Positions 33,346 through 44,400 are shown, numbered from the stretch's first letter. The stretch is 64,000 nucleotides of DNA from Pseudomonadota bacterium (GCA_037200975.1 JBBCGI010000001.1:2790001-2854000), one strand, 5' to 3'. The notes: generated from the letters alone by a model not told the origin. Program-made: numbers and translations.

Positions 33346-35817
33346 TTATTGCAGGCGCACCGCCAGGGCCGTGATCACCGTGGTGGCGTTCGAACCTAAC
33401 AAGCCAAGCGACGTCAACGCGCCGGTCGAGAGATTGACACGGTACAGCGTCGACCGCGTGTCCGCGGTTTTCTGCAGCGCGGCGAGCGCAAGTCCGTTCT
33501 CGCCGCCTGCGATGTCGAAGCCGCCTTCGGTCAGGAAGCCGCCGTCGACGTTGAACGGGCTGCCGACCGTGGCCAGCGCTCCGCTGATCGAGGTCTGGCG
33601 CACGAGTTGACCGCCCGCGGCCAGATCGATCGCGTACTGCGTCGCAGCCGTGGCGCCGGCGAAGTTGTTGTTGAAGGCGGTTCCGACCACCAGCGGCGTC
33701 GCGGGATTCAGCGCGCCGTCGGTGATGACCGTCCCGGCATCCACGTCGATGCGCAGGTTCTGGCCCGTGTCGCTCTGCACCCGCAACACGTTGTCGACCG
33801 GACTGAAGTCCACACCGAAGTGCGTGCCCGCAAGCGCCGTGAATGCGTCGGTGCTGTCGAGTGTGTTGGCGGTCAGCGTCACGCTGCCCGATACCGCACC
33901 GGTCGCCGTGTCCACGGTGTAAATACGCCCTGCATCGGTGAGCGCGTACAACACGCCGTTCGACGCACGCACGTCGAAGCCGACGATGGCCTCGCTGCCC
34001 TGCAGGCCCGTGATCGGCACATCCGTATCGAACGTGCCGGGCGTCAGCGGTTTGAAACTTACCAGGTGGTCGTCGGAGGTGAGCGCGAACACGGTGGCCA
34101 CCGGCAGGTGCCCATACGCCAGACCGCGCACCTTTTCTCCACCCGCGATCGTGTCGATGCGGGTGGCCGCGCCGTTCGTGAGGTTGATGGTGAACAGGTC
34201 CGAGGTGGCCGCACCGCCGATGTTGAGCGCCGCCAGTCCCCGGTTGTCGAGACCCGAGATGTCGAAGCCCGCGACCGGGCCGACGTCGCCGACGCCGAGC
34301 GGGCCGACGGTCTGGACGTCGCCATTGATGGTGCTGCCCGACGTGCGGCCCACGATCTGCAGCGCATCGGTGGTCGCGTCGATGGCGTAGTAGTTCGAGA
34401 GGATGGTGCCGACGAAGCTGTTGCCGTACGCCGCGTCGCCGAATACCGAGCCGGCCGGGTTCAGATCCGGATCCGTCTTGACCTCGCCGGTGTCGGGCGT
34501 CACGCGAAAGCTGGCGCCGAGATCGGTGTTGACGCGGATCAGGTCCTGGCCCGGGTTCACGTCGAACGCGAAGTTCGTGCCGGTCAGCGCCGTGAACGGC
34601 AGGTCGTCGCCGAGCAGCGCCGCGAGCGTGGCCTTCGCCGTCAGCGCGCCGGTCGCGGTGTCGACGGTGTACAGGTTGCCGCTGCTGCCGAGCGCGTACA
34701 TCGTCGCGTCCGCCGGACGCACGTCGATGCTGACGATGTTCTCGCCGCTCTGCTGTCCGCTCAGCGTCGCGGTGGTGCAGGCCTTCTGTGGCAGCGCGGC
34801 GTTGAACGAGATCAGCTTGTTGGACTCGGTCAGCGCGTAGATATCGCCGGCAAGTTGCGCCGGGGCGGTGGCAGGCGGCGCGATGGCGGTATCGCGCACC
34901 AGCTCGTTGGCATCGAGGCGTGTCACGGCGCCCGCGGTGGCGGCGACGCCGCTAGTTAGATCCACCTGGTACGAGGTTGGCACTCCGCCGACGACCAGCA
35001 CGGCATAGCCGGTGTTCGTGCCGTCGGCCGCCGTGGCGATCTCGAAGTCGCCGACCGCGGTGGTGTCGACGCCGAGCGCGCCGACGACGCTGACCGCGCC
35101 GCCGTTCGGATCCGTGGTGGTCAACAGCTGATCGGTGGCCGCGTCGATGTAGTACAGCGTGGAGCGGCAGGCGTTGGCGAACGCATTCGAATAAGCGGCG
35201 CCGTTGACGCCGGTGCGGGTCGCGCCGCCGCTCGAGAGCGGGGCGTCGGTGATCGTCGCGCCGGTGTCGACGTCGATGCGCAGGTTCTGACCCGTGTCAC
35301 TGACCACGCGCAGGCGATCCGCGACCGGATTGAAGTCGACGCCATATTCGGTGCCGGACAGGGCCGTGAACGCATCGGTGCTGTCGCCGCTGTCGGCGGC
35401 CAGCACGGATTTCTGCGTGGCCACGCCGCTGGTCGTATTGATCGTGTAGATGCGGCCGGTACTGCCAAGTGCGTACAACTCGCCCGGTGTGGCGCCGCCG
35501 GCGCGGATGTCCACGCCGAGCACGGTTTCGCCCGCTTGCAAGCCGGTGATGGCGACGGCCGTATCGAGTGCCGGGGCGGCACGATCGAACGTCACGAGCC
35601 GGCCGGTGCTGGTAACCGCGTAGGTGTCTCCCGAGGTGACGCCTGCCCCGGGCGCCGGGACCGGAACCTCCGCCGGGGGATTTGCCGGCGGATTGACCGG
35701 CGGTGGATTGTTACCCGAAGGCGGGGGACTGCCGCCACCGCCGCCACCGCAGGCACTGAGAGCAGAAAGAATGAGCGATGTCGCGAGTAGGTTGCGACCA
35801 ACACGATGCGTAGTCAT
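33346..35817 (-). CDS. Lipoprotein with three tandem DUF4394 domains
   Basis: 823 aa. A lipoprotein signal ends LILSALSAC with Cys about residue 23, followed by a run of seven Gly and a Pro-rich linker. Three DUF4394 units (about 64-312, 322-575 and 590-823) share DAFTALSGTEYGVDFNPVAD, LRVVSDTGQNLRIDVDTG and TGRIYTIN-type blades. Each looks like a beta-propeller set. The protein would be anchored to the outer membrane. Function is unknown. It is the only gene for 2.5 kb and is divergent from rhlE. Units 1 and 3 are more alike than either is to unit 2. Confidence 0.85.
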   Translation of the reverse strand: MTTHRVGRNLLATSLILSALSACGGGGGGSPPPSGNNPPPVNPPANPPAEVPVPAPGAGVTSGDTYAVTSTGRLVTFDRAAPALDTAVAITGLQAGETVLGVDIRAGGATPGELYALGSTGRIYTINTTSGVATQKSVLAADSGDSTDAFTALSGTEYGVDFNPVADRLRVVSDTGQNLRIDVDTGATITDAPLSSGGATRTGVNGAAYSNAFANACRSTLYYIDAATDQLLTTTDPNGGAVSVVGALGVDTTAVGDFEIATAADGTNTGYAVLVVGGVPTSYQVDLTSGVAATAGAVTRLDANELVRDTAIAPPATAPAQLAGDIYALTESNKLISFNAALPQKACTTATLSGQQSGENIVSIDVRPADATMYALGSSGNLYTVDTATGALTAKATLAALLGDDLPFTALTGTNFAFDVNPGQDLIRVNTDLGASFRVTPDTGEVKTDPDLNPAGSVFGDAAYGNSFVGTILSNYYAIDATTDALQIVGRTSGSTINGDVQTVGPLGVGDVGPVAGFDISGLDNRGLAALNIGGAATSDLFTINLTNGAATRIDTIAGGEKVRGLAYGHLPVATVFALTSDDHLVSFKPLTPGTFDTDVPITGLQGSEAIVGFDVRASNGVLYALTDAGRIYTVDTATGAVSGSVTLTANTLDSTDAFTALAGTHFGVDFSPVDNVLRVQSDTGQNLRIDVDAGTVITDGALNPATPLVVGTAFNNNFAGATAATQYAIDLAAGGQLVRQTSISGALATVGSPFNVDGGFLTEGGFDIAGGENGLALAALQKTADTRSTLYRVNLSTGALTSLGLLGSNATTVITALAVRLQ

Positions 35818-36369
35818 GGGTTCCCTCGGGTATTCGTATGAATCCGTTCGGTGTCAGACTACGGATGCTTATCGTCTGCGAATGCAGACAAATCCCGACA
35901 CCCATGCACGAAATTTCTGCGGTCTGCGGTCAGCCGCCGCCTACGCATTTGCACGCGGACGACATCGATTAGTTAGAGCGTCTGATGCGGAAGGAACGGC
36001 TTCGTCCGCTCGCGAACCGCCGGCTGCGGAGTTCGCGCTGCGCCTTGGCAGGTGGACTGCGCCAGGTCGATTTCAACCCTTTCTGCGCGCCTTTCCGGTC
36101 TCTTTCCCTGATTTCGCTGTGCGTGGCCGCTCATTTCCGGCGACTGGGGGCGGATTCGCGCGGCTGCCGGCTTTCCCCACCCGGCACCGACCTGTATAGT
36201 CGCGTGCAGCTTATCCAGGGTCGCGCGGTCATCGCCCCCTAAAGCCAGCAAGTCCGACAGCGTCATTCGTGACGTAACGATTCGCAAACACACTTCTCGC
36301 TAATGACCGCTCCGATCGCCATGGCGATGGGACTGCGAGTCTCTTCATTCCATTCTGGAAGGTATTCAA
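35818..36369. other. Intergenic region before rhlE
   Basis: This 550-bp gap separates the divergent DUF4394 lipoprotein and rhlE. Open frames here are short, have no ribosome-binding site and are unlike known proteins. RhlE-type genes often have long regulated leaders, so the right half may be 5' UTR. No promoter or riboswitch could be assigned. Confidence 0.4.
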
Positions 36370-38010
<1,641 letters not shown>

Positions 38011-38048
38011 CCGGCAGCACGCAAGCGGTCATTCGCAGGGAGTCTGGG

Positions 38049-38186
38049 TCAGATCACCCACGAGGCGACGCGCAGCGCGACGAACAAGCTCGCCCCGACG
38101 GCCAGCGAGCGAAGTACCCACACCGCGGCCGTGAACAGTTCCGGCGCGGCAATCGCAACGTGCTGGGTGAAAAAGCGCGTGGCCAT
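38049..38186 (-). CDS. Possible 45-aa membrane peptide
   Basis: An ATG at 38186 opens 45 codons (MATRFFTQHVAIAAPELFTA...RVASWVI). The frame contains a hydrophobic stretch, AAVWVLRSLAVGASLFVALR, long enough for one membrane helix. No good ribosome-binding site is seen, and the hairpin at 38204-38231 lies just upstream. The frame may be accidental. Confidence 0.25.
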   Translation of the reverse strand: MATRFFTQHVAIAAPELFTAAVWVLRSLAVGASLFVALRVASWVI

Positions 38187-38203
38187 GGTCAGGCAAACCT
38201 TGG

Positions 38204-38231
38204 AAAACGCGCGGCCCCGATGGGCCGCGCG
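38204..38231 (-). terminator. Terminator of the EF-hand protein gene
   Basis: A 10-bp perfect stem, CGCGCGGCCC/GGGCCGCGCG with a 4-nt loop, is followed on the minus strand by four T. It lies about 22 bp past the stop of the EF-hand gene. Confidence 0.65.
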
Positions 38232-38252
38232 CTCGTCCGGCCTGAATGCGGA

Positions 38253-38576
38253 CTATTGCCGCGGGGTCTCAGTGTCGGACTGGGGAGTGCTCGGGTCCGT
38301 CGGCGACACGGGCTCGGACTGTGGTGCCGGTGCCGGCGCGGCGCTGCCTCTCAGGCTCGCTTTCCACTCGGCCTTGTCGAGATAGCCGTCGCCATTCGCG
38401 TCGGCGCTCGAGAACACGATCTTCGAATCGACCGCCGCTTCGGTCTGCGAAATGCGGCCGTCGCTGTTCGCGTCGAGCGAATCGAATGACGGCGCCTTGC
38501 CGGATTTGTCGCCGGCGACCGCCGCGCCCAGCGGAATCAGCGCTGCGATGGTGATGGCAATGAGAGATTTCTTCAT
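38253..38576 (-). CDS. Secreted EF-hand calcium-binding protein
   Basis: 107 aa. Signal peptide MKKSLIAITIAALIPLGAAVA. Two EF-hand loops are visible: DANSDGRISQTE and DANGDGYLDKAE, each with Asp/Asn at positions 1, 3 and 5 and Glu at position 12. The C-terminus is Pro/Ser/Thr-rich. It probably binds Ca(2+) in the periplasm or outside; the partner is unknown. The ATG at 38576 has AGGAGT five bases upstream. It is convergent with rhlE and has its own terminator. Confidence 0.85.
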   Translation of the reverse strand: MKKSLIAITIAALIPLGAAVAGDKSGKAPSFDSLDANSDGRISQTEAAVDSKIVFSSADANGDGYLDKAEWKASLRGSAAPAPAPQSEPVSPTDPSTPQSDTETPRQ

Positions 38577-38883
38577 AAGGTACTCCTCGCGTTTCAGGTA
38601 ATGGCGGCGACGCCCGAAACCTCGTTTCGTCGTCTGGCCACGCACCGGAGTTTGCAAGCCACGTGCCACTGCGTTTTCGCCCAACGAGGCGGCCGCATGA
38701 AGAATTCCGGCGGCGCGAGTCGCGCTCACCCGACAATCGCGCAGCCGCGCGGCGGCGATCCGCGACAGCCGCTGCCAACCTAACTACAAACAATCACTTG
38801 GCGGTCGGCGATCGGTGACGTCGGATGGGACCGACGCGGACATGGCAGGACGGATGTGCGCCCGGTGGGCTCCCGGCGACCGC
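38577..38883. other. Intergenic region upstream of the EF-hand gene
   Basis: This 307-bp gap between the EF-hand gene and the end of the GH2 gene shows no convincing frame. It carries one copy of the dispersed octamer (CTAACTAC at 38780-38787). The EF-hand promoter must lie here, but no clear boxes were found. Confidence 0.4.
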
Positions 38884-40710
38884 TCATCGTTGTTTCTGCC
38901 GGTAGAAATCCTGCAGCACGAAGAACGCCCGCTTCTTCACGCCGTTCTCGCCGATCAGGCCTTTGCGATTCCAGCCGTCCTGGATGTTCGGCAGCGGGCG
39001 GCGCGGCGAACGGAAGTCGACCAGGATCCACGGCGTGGTGCCGCGCCACTGCGGAATCTTGCCGAGCATCGCCAACGTCTGGCGGTAGAGGTCTTCCTGG
39101 TATTCCTCGCTGAAACGCGTGAGGCGGTCGCCGTGTTTGCCCTGCAGCGCGTCGGCGCCGAATTCGCTGATCATCACTGGCTTGTCGTAAGCGAAGGTCC
39201 AGCGGATGTTTGGCAGCTTGTCGGGCAGGCCGTCGTACCAGCCGATGTACTGGTTGAAGCTCAGCAGGTCGGTGTACGCGCCGAGCGGATCGTCGACGAT
39301 GCGGTGATCCGGATCGGCGGGATCGACGTGCACTTCCATGGCGGCCGATACCAGCCGCGTGGCGTCGAGCGCGCGTGCGGTGTCTACCAGCGACTCGAGG
39401 AATTTCGTGCGCGGCTCACTGACCGGCGTTTCGTTCGCCACCGACCAGACGATGACGCTGGCGCGGTTGCGGTCGCGCGCGATGAGCTCGGTGAGCTGGT
39501 TCCTGGCATTGGCGAGTGTTTCCGGGTTCTGCCACTGGATCGTCCAGTACACCGGCACTTCTTCCCACAACATGAGCCCCATCTCGTCGGCGATACGCGC
39601 CATGTATTCGTTGTGCGGGTAGTGCGCGAGACGCACGAAATTGCAGCCCAGCTCCTTCGCCCAACCCAACAGGGTCCGCGCGTCATCGGCCGAATACGCG
39701 CGTCCACCGCGCAGCGGGTTTTCCTCGTGCAGTGAAATGCCGCGCAGGAAGGTCGGCTTGCCGTTCACCAGGATGTCGGCGCCACGCACCGCCACGCTGC
39801 GGAACCCGATGCGGTCCTTCATCGCGTCGCCGCCACCGGCGATCGAGATACGCACGTCGTACAGATGCGGCTGCTCGGGCGACCAGAGCTTGAGGCCGCG
39901 GGCCGGCAGGTCGAAGGTCACCAAGCCCTCGGCGGTCGACCAGGCGCGCGACCGGATTCCCGCGGCCGGGATCGCCAATTCGACTTCGATGCGTTCGTGC
40001 GCGCCGTCGAGCTGCACCGTCGCCTCGATATGGTCGGTAGCGCCCTTCTTCAACGACACGCGGTAGTCGCGGATCAACAGCGCGGGAGTCTCGACCAGCG
40101 CGACGTCGCGGGTGATCCCGCCGTAGTTCCACCAGTCCGTATTGACCGTGGGCACCGCGTCGGCGTGCCGCGTATTGTCGACTTTCACTACCACCGAGTT
40201 GCCGGTGGCTTTGAGCTTGCCCGTGACTTCGAATTCGAACGGCGTGAAACCGCCGACGTGCCGTCCGAGCTTGGCGCCGTTGAGGTAGACGTCGGCCTGG
40301 TAGTTGGCGCCGCCGAAATGCAGGAACTGCCGCGCGCCGGCCTGGGCCGCGAAGTCGAACGTGGTGCGGTACCAGACCGTGCCTTCGTACCAGAACAGAC
40401 GGTCGTCCTGCGAGTTCCAGTCGCCCGGCACCATCAACGTGGGGCTGGTGTCGAAATCGTATTCGACGAGTTCGCTGCGGTCGGCCGGCTTGTGATCGAG
40501 GAAGTAGCCGCCCGTCGGTTTGGGAGCGGCGTCGAACGCCTCGCGACGGTAGTTATAGAAGCCGTTCTCGTAGGGATCGACGATGACGTGCCACTTGCCG
40601 TTCAGCGTGAGCGCCGGGCGGGCGTTGACGTTCTGGAGCGCAGGCGCTGCGCAAGCGGTGGCGGCAGCGAAGCCGAGCAGGGTAGCGAGGCAGGTCGCGG
40701 CGGTTTTCAT
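38884..40710 (-). CDS. Glycoside hydrolase family 2 (beta-galactosidase/beta-glucuronidase-like), secreted
   Basis: 608 aa with signal peptide (MKTAATCLATLLGFAAATAC). The order is sugar-binding jelly roll, immunoglobulin-like domain, then TIM barrel. The acid/base Glu427 is in WSVANETPVSEPR and the nucleophile Glu516 in VMISEFGADAL, so the enzyme should be active. The substrate, a beta-galactoside or beta-glucuronide, cannot be decided. The start ATG at 40710 was chosen for the signal peptide; the frame continues 20 residues upstream. It follows the O-methyltransferase gene after 73 bases. Confidence 0.92.
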   Translation of the reverse strand: MKTAATCLATLLGFAAATACAAPALQNVNARPALTLNGKWHVIVDPYENGFYNYRREAFDAAPKPTGGYFLDHKPADRSELVEYDFDTSPTLMVPGDWNSQDDRLFWYEGTVWYRTTFDFAAQAGARQFLHFGGANYQADVYLNGAKLGRHVGGFTPFEFEVTGKLKATGNSVVVKVDNTRHADAVPTVNTDWWNYGGITRDVALVETPALLIRDYRVSLKKGATDHIEATVQLDGAHERIEVELAIPAAGIRSRAWSTAEGLVTFDLPARGLKLWSPEQPHLYDVRISIAGGGDAMKDRIGFRSVAVRGADILVNGKPTFLRGISLHEENPLRGGRAYSADDARTLLGWAKELGCNFVRLAHYPHNEYMARIADEMGLMLWEEVPVYWTIQWQNPETLANARNQLTELIARDRNRASVIVWSVANETPVSEPRTKFLESLVDTARALDATRLVSAAMEVHVDPADPDHRIVDDPLGAYTDLLSFNQYIGWYDGLPDKLPNIRWTFAYDKPVMISEFGADALQGKHGDRLTRFSEEYQEDLYRQTLAMLGKIPQWRGTTPWILVDFRSPRRPLPNIQDGWNRKGLIGENGVKKRAFFVLQDFYRQKQR

Positions 40711-40783
40711 GCGCGCAAGTGTAGCCAGGTTTTGCGCGCCGTTCGTTTTCGGCTGATGCTGCGGTGCCACCGCGCCACGCGGC

Positions 40784-41395
40784 TCAGCGCTTGCGGCTCA
40801 CCTCGATGCCGTTGCCGATGTCGAGCAGCACGGAATCCATGTCGCCGCTCTGGCGCACGCGCGCGCGGTACGCCTCGGCCTGCGGACGAACCGCCGCGGG
40901 CAGCAGCATGTTGTCGGCGATGATGACCCCGCCGGGCGCGAGTTTGGGATGGACCAGCTCGTAGCAGGGTAAATAGAGATCCTTCCACACGTCGAGCAGC
41001 ACGAAGTCGAACGGCCCGGCCAGCGACTTCAGTGTATCGAGGCAGTCGCCGGCATGGAATTCGACGCGGGTGGAAAGGCCGGCGCGCGTGAGCGCCTGCC
41101 GCGCATGCTCGATCTTGAAATCCCGGAGCTCGAGCGAGAGCACCTTGCCGCCGGTGGCGCGTGCCGCCGCGGCCAGCCACACCGTGGAATAGCCGTACGA
41201 AGTTCCGAGTTCGAGGATGCGGCGCGCCTGCGCGCCGGTCGACAGTAGATAGAGAAGCATGCCAACGTCGCGGCCCACCGACAGCAACAACTCGTCGAGA
41301 TTCGTGGCGGGGTTGAGCGTGCGGCGCTGCTCGTCTTCGGCGCGGCGTTCGAAATCCGCGAGGACGCGTTCAATGACGGGATCGACGAGCGGCAT
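40784..41395 (-). CDS. Class I SAM-dependent O-methyltransferase
   Basis: 203 aa, cytosolic. The SAM-binding motif ILELGTSYGYSTVWLA (60-75), the acidic loop LSLELRDFKIEHA, the FDFVLLDVWKD metal-type segment and IADNMLL match the catechol O-methyltransferase group (family 3, as in caffeoyl-CoA enzymes). These use a divalent metal with acidic ligands; Asp at FVLLDVWKD fits. The acceptor is unknown. It may form an operon with the GH2 enzyme downstream. Confidence 0.88.
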   Translation of the reverse strand: MPLVDPVIERVLADFERRAEDEQRRTLNPATNLDELLLSVGRDVGMLLYLLSTGAQARRILELGTSYGYSTVWLAAAARATGGKVLSLELRDFKIEHARQALTRAGLSTRVEFHAGDCLDTLKSLAGPFDFVLLDVWKDLYLPCYELVHPKLAPGGVIIADNMLLPAAVRPQAEAYRARVRQSGDMDSVLLDIGNGIEVSRKR

Positions 41396-41862
41396 TGTTC
41401 ACCACGTGCGGACCGACGGGAGAGGGGGTTTTCTGCGAGTGCGCGCGCACCGCGCGGGCGAAATATTGCCCGGTTGCGAAACCGTTGGCGAGCCCCGGGG
41501 GCCGCGCGGTCTTGCTAGGCCGGCCAAACAAGGTGGCCGCGCGCCACGCCGGGGTTTGTATCACCGCCGCGCCGGCCGGCATGCCGGGCGCTGGTATTCG
41601 CAGCGCGTGCATGGTATCGGCGCGCACGGCAGGAATGATCCGACATCCGGGCGGGCGCAGGGGTTTTCGGCCGTTGCGTTGCCGCACGTTCGCACGCACT
41701 ATCCTGCCTCCGGCCAAACGGCCGGCAGGTGCCGCGGAACCTGCCAGGAGCGGGTGTTGCGGTAACACCAGCGTGCGCCGATTCCAGGGCCGGTTCCGTT
41801 TCATCCGGTGCACTGCACCAGCCCCGGCCGCCGCGCGCCAATATTCGAAACAAGGAACGAAC
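41396..41862. other. Intergenic region before the sugar dehydrogenase
   Basis: This 467-bp gap separates divergent genes. The plus-strand frame runs through it, but codon use and amino acids (Arg, Cys, Ala and Pro in disorder) are unlike a protein. Several small hairpins, such as CAGGT/ACCTG near 41730, are present. No clear regulatory element is recognised. Confidence 0.4.
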
Positions 41863-43098
41863 ATGCGAAAGATCAGTCTCGCTCGGGTAGTTAGTATCGG
41901 ATGCGCCGCGTTGATCGCGGGCGTGGCCGTGGCCGCCGACGATGGCCTCAAGCTGCCGGCGGGCTTCACCGCCACGGTGGTCCAGGAAGGCCTCGGCACC
42001 GGCCGTCACCTGGTGGTGGCCGCCAACGGCGACATCTACCTCGCCAGCCGCAAGGGCTTGACCGCCATGCGCGACACGAACGGCGACGGCAAGGCGGACG
42101 TCGTCACTCCGTTCGGCGACGTGTCGGGCACCGAAGTGCGCCTGTTAGGCGACTGGCTGTATGTCTCCGACGATGTCGGTGTGTATCGCTACGCGCTCAA
42201 GAAAGGCGAACTCGTGCCACCGGGGGCGCGTGAAACCGTCGTGGCCGGGTTTCCCAAGGAGCGTCAGCATGCAGACAAGACGTTTGCGCTCGATCCGAAA
42301 GGCACGTTGTACGTGAACGTGGGCGCTCCCTCGAACTCCTGCCAGCAGAAAGACCGGCAGGAAGGTTCGCTGGGCAGGAATCCCTGCCCGCTGCTCGAGA
42401 AATACGGCGGCGTGTGGGTGTTCGACGGCACCAAGCTCAACCAGACGCCGGCGAACGGCCGGCGCTTCGCCACCGGCATGCGCAATGCGGTGGCCATCGA
42501 ATACAACGTCGGTCAGAAAGCGCTGTACGCCGCGATCCACGGCCGCGACTCCATCGACACGTTGTTCCCCGCGCTCTACAACGCGCAGGACAATGCGACC
42601 CGCCAGGGCGAGGAATTCCACAAGATCGTCGACGGTGGCGATTACGGCTGGCCGTACACGTTCTTCGACACGAAGTTGGGTCATCGCGTGCTCGCTCCGG
42701 AATACGGTGGCGATACGAAGAAGACGCCCGAGGCCGGCAAGTATCCGGATCCGCTGGTCGCGTATCCGGCGCACTGGGCGCCCAACGATCTGCTGTTTTA
42801 CTCCGGCAAGAATTTCCCGGCCAAGTACCAGGACGGCGCATTCATCGCTTTCCACGGCAGCTGGAATCGCGCCCCGGAGCCGCAGGCCGGCTACAAGGTC
42901 GTATTCCAGCCCATGAAAGATGGCAAACCCAGCGGCGAGTACGAAGTATTCGCCGACGGATTCGCCGGCGACATGGCGGACAACAGCCCGAACAACGCGC
43001 GGTATCGCCCCGTGGGCCTCGCCGTCGGAGCGGATGGTTCGCTGTACGTTTCCGATTCGCAGAAGGGGCGCGTCTGGCACATCTCGTTCAAGAAGTGA
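41863..43098 (+). CDS. PQQ-dependent sugar dehydrogenase (sorbosone dehydrogenase-like), periplasmic
   Basis: 411 aa. Signal peptide to about residue 25 (ALIAGVAVAADDGLKLPAGF). The beta-propeller contains RHLVVAANGDIYLA, NGDGKADVV, FATGMRNAVAIEYN, DGGDYGWPY and NARYRPVGLAVGADGSLYV, a set typical of soluble glucose/sorbosone dehydrogenases that use PQQ. It oxidises a sugar or sugar derivative. The next gene, a lipoprotein-like cytochrome c, overlaps the stop (GTGA), giving an obvious electron acceptor. AAGGA precedes the ATG at 41863. Confidence 0.9.
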   Translation: MRKISLARVVSIGCAALIAGVAVAADDGLKLPAGFTATVVQEGLGTGRHLVVAANGDIYLASRKGLTAMRDTNGDGKADVVTPFGDVSGTEVRLLGDWLYVSDDVGVYRYALKKGELVPPGARETVVAGFPKERQHADKTFALDPKGTLYVNVGAPSNSCQQKDRQEGSLGRNPCPLLEKYGGVWVFDGTKLNQTPANGRRFATGMRNAVAIEYNVGQKALYAAIHGRDSIDTLFPALYNAQDNATRQGEEFHKIVDGGDYGWPYTFFDTKLGHRVLAPEYGGDTKKTPEAGKYPDPLVAYPAHWAPNDLLFYSGKNFPAKYQDGAFIAFHGSWNRAPEPQAGYKVVFQPMKDGKPSGEYEVFADGFAGDMADNSPNNARYRPVGLAVGADGSLYVSDSQKGRVWHISFKK

Positions 43099-43568
43099 GG
43101 CAGCGCCAGCTGCGCATCGCGGTGGCGCTCATTGCCGCCACCGCGGTGATCTCCTGCGCGTCCGCGATGGACACGCCTGCGCCGGGCGCGACACCCGCCA
43201 CCGAACCCGTGGCGAGCGCGGCGCCCGCGCCCGTGGATTCACGGCCCGTGGGGCAGCAGCTGTACGGACGCCACTGCCTCAGCTGTCACCAGGCGGACGG
43301 CGGCGGCGTGCCCAACATGCAGCCGGCGATCAAGGGCGGCAGCTGGGTGCAAGGTGATGCACGCGCGCTGGCGCTGTTCGTGATGACGGGCGGATTCGAT
43401 TCTGCCTCGCGCAAGGACAGCGACGTGGGCAACGTGATGCCGCCGTTTCGCCAGTTGCCGGATGCCGAACTCGCGCAGATCCTGACTTTCATCCGCGCGA
43501 AGTTCGGTAACGGTGCCGCTCCCGTCACCGAGGCGCAGGTCGCCGAGGCGCGCGCTACCTTGCCCTGA
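43095..43568 (+). CDS. Cytochrome c lipoprotein, partner of the PQQ dehydrogenase
   Basis: 157 aa. The GTG at 43095 overlaps the preceding stop. A signal with lipobox-like TAVISC (Cys21) is followed by an Ala/Pro linker and one heme-c domain: Cys61-x2-Cys64-His65 (CLSCHQADGGGVPNM), with the distal Met115 in NVMPPFRQLP. It should accept electrons from the PQQ sugar dehydrogenase and pass them on. Gene overlap, a Met-His heme and membrane anchoring all fit that role; direct proof is lacking. Confidence 0.85.
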   Translation: MRQRQLRIAVALIAATAVISCASAMDTPAPGATPATEPVASAAPAPVDSRPVGQQLYGRHCLSCHQADGGGVPNMQPAIKGGSWVQGDARALALFVMTGGFDSASRKDSDVGNVMPPFRQLPDAELAQILTFIRAKFGNGAAPVTEAQVAEARATLP

Positions 43569-43641
43569 GATTTTCCGGGCGTTCAGCCCACCGGCGGCGC
43601 CGTGATCTGCACGCTCACGATCTTGTTGTTCGCGAGAGTAT

Positions 43642-44400
43642 TTATTTCACGCTGTACAGGTGCACGTAGCGATCGGTCTTGCCCTTGATCGCCGGATCGT
43701 AGACGTGTTTGTCCAGAGCGTCGTCCTTGTTGCGCAGGCCGTCGTACGACTTCTCGAACACGAAGCCATGCGAGGTGAGGCTGCGCTTCGACCAGTCCTC
43801 GTTCAGGCGATGCAGCTTGCCCGCCATCTCCGGGCCGGTTCCTGCCGCGGCGTTGTGATCGACGATCAGTAGTTTGCCGCCGGGCTTGAGCATGCGTTTC
43901 AACCCTTCGATGAAGGCATCGGTGTTGATTTCCGGCCAGCCTTCCTTCTCGTCGACCCAGTACACGTCGTGGTACGACATGACCATGATCGCGAGGTCGA
44001 CACTGTGCGGCGCGATCTGCATGTAGCTCGCTTCCACCAGGCGGCGCTCGACGTTCCCGAGCCGTCCCGCGCTGAAACGCGCCTTGATGTCGTCCTTTGC
44101 GTAGTTGAGATACGGCACGTTGTTGATGGCGAGCACCTTGCCGCCGCCGCCGACCACGCCGGACAGCAACTCGCTGTAGTAGCCGCCGCCGGCGAGGACG
44201 TCCGCGACCACCATGCCGGGTTTCACGCCGGCGAACGCCAGGACCTCGGCAGGTTTTTCGCGCGCGTCGCGTTCGCGATCGGCGGCCGTGCGTTCGGGAT
44301 TCGAAATGGATTTTTCGATGGGGGCCGCGTCCGCGGCGGCGCGCGAGTTGGACGCCAGCAAAACCAGTGACGCCAGGCAGATGGAAGCCAGTATTTTCAT
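43642..44400 (-). CDS. Secreted SAM-methyltransferase-like protein
   Basis: 252 aa. A Rossmann methyltransferase fold is indicated by GMVVADVLAGGGYYSELLS and DLAIMVMSYHDVYWVDE, with LKPGGKLLIVDH. It belongs to the predicted methyltransferases of the COG4798 kind. A signal peptide (KILASICLASLVLLASNSRA) places it outside the cytosol, where SAM is not expected, so its chemistry is puzzling. AAGGAG lies six bases before ATG 44400. It is divergent from the TPR protein gene. Confidence 0.85.
   Translation of the reverse strand: MKILASICLASLVLLASNSRAAADAAPIEKSISNPERTAADRERDAREKPAEVLAFAGVKPGMVVADVLAGGGYYSELLSGVVGGGGKVLAINNVPYLNYAKDDIKARFSAGRLGNVERRLVEASYMQIAPHSVDLAIMVMSYHDVYWVDEKEGWPEINTDAFIEGLKRMLKPGGKLLIVDHNAAAGTGPEMAGKLHRLNEDWSKRSLTSHGFVFEKSYDGLRNKDDALDKHVYDPAIKGKTDRYVHLYSVK

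Noticed and set aside
35973-36293. Minus-strand frame of 106 codons before rhlE
   Set aside because: No ribosome-binding site or recognisable sequence, and it lies in a probable leader and promoter region.
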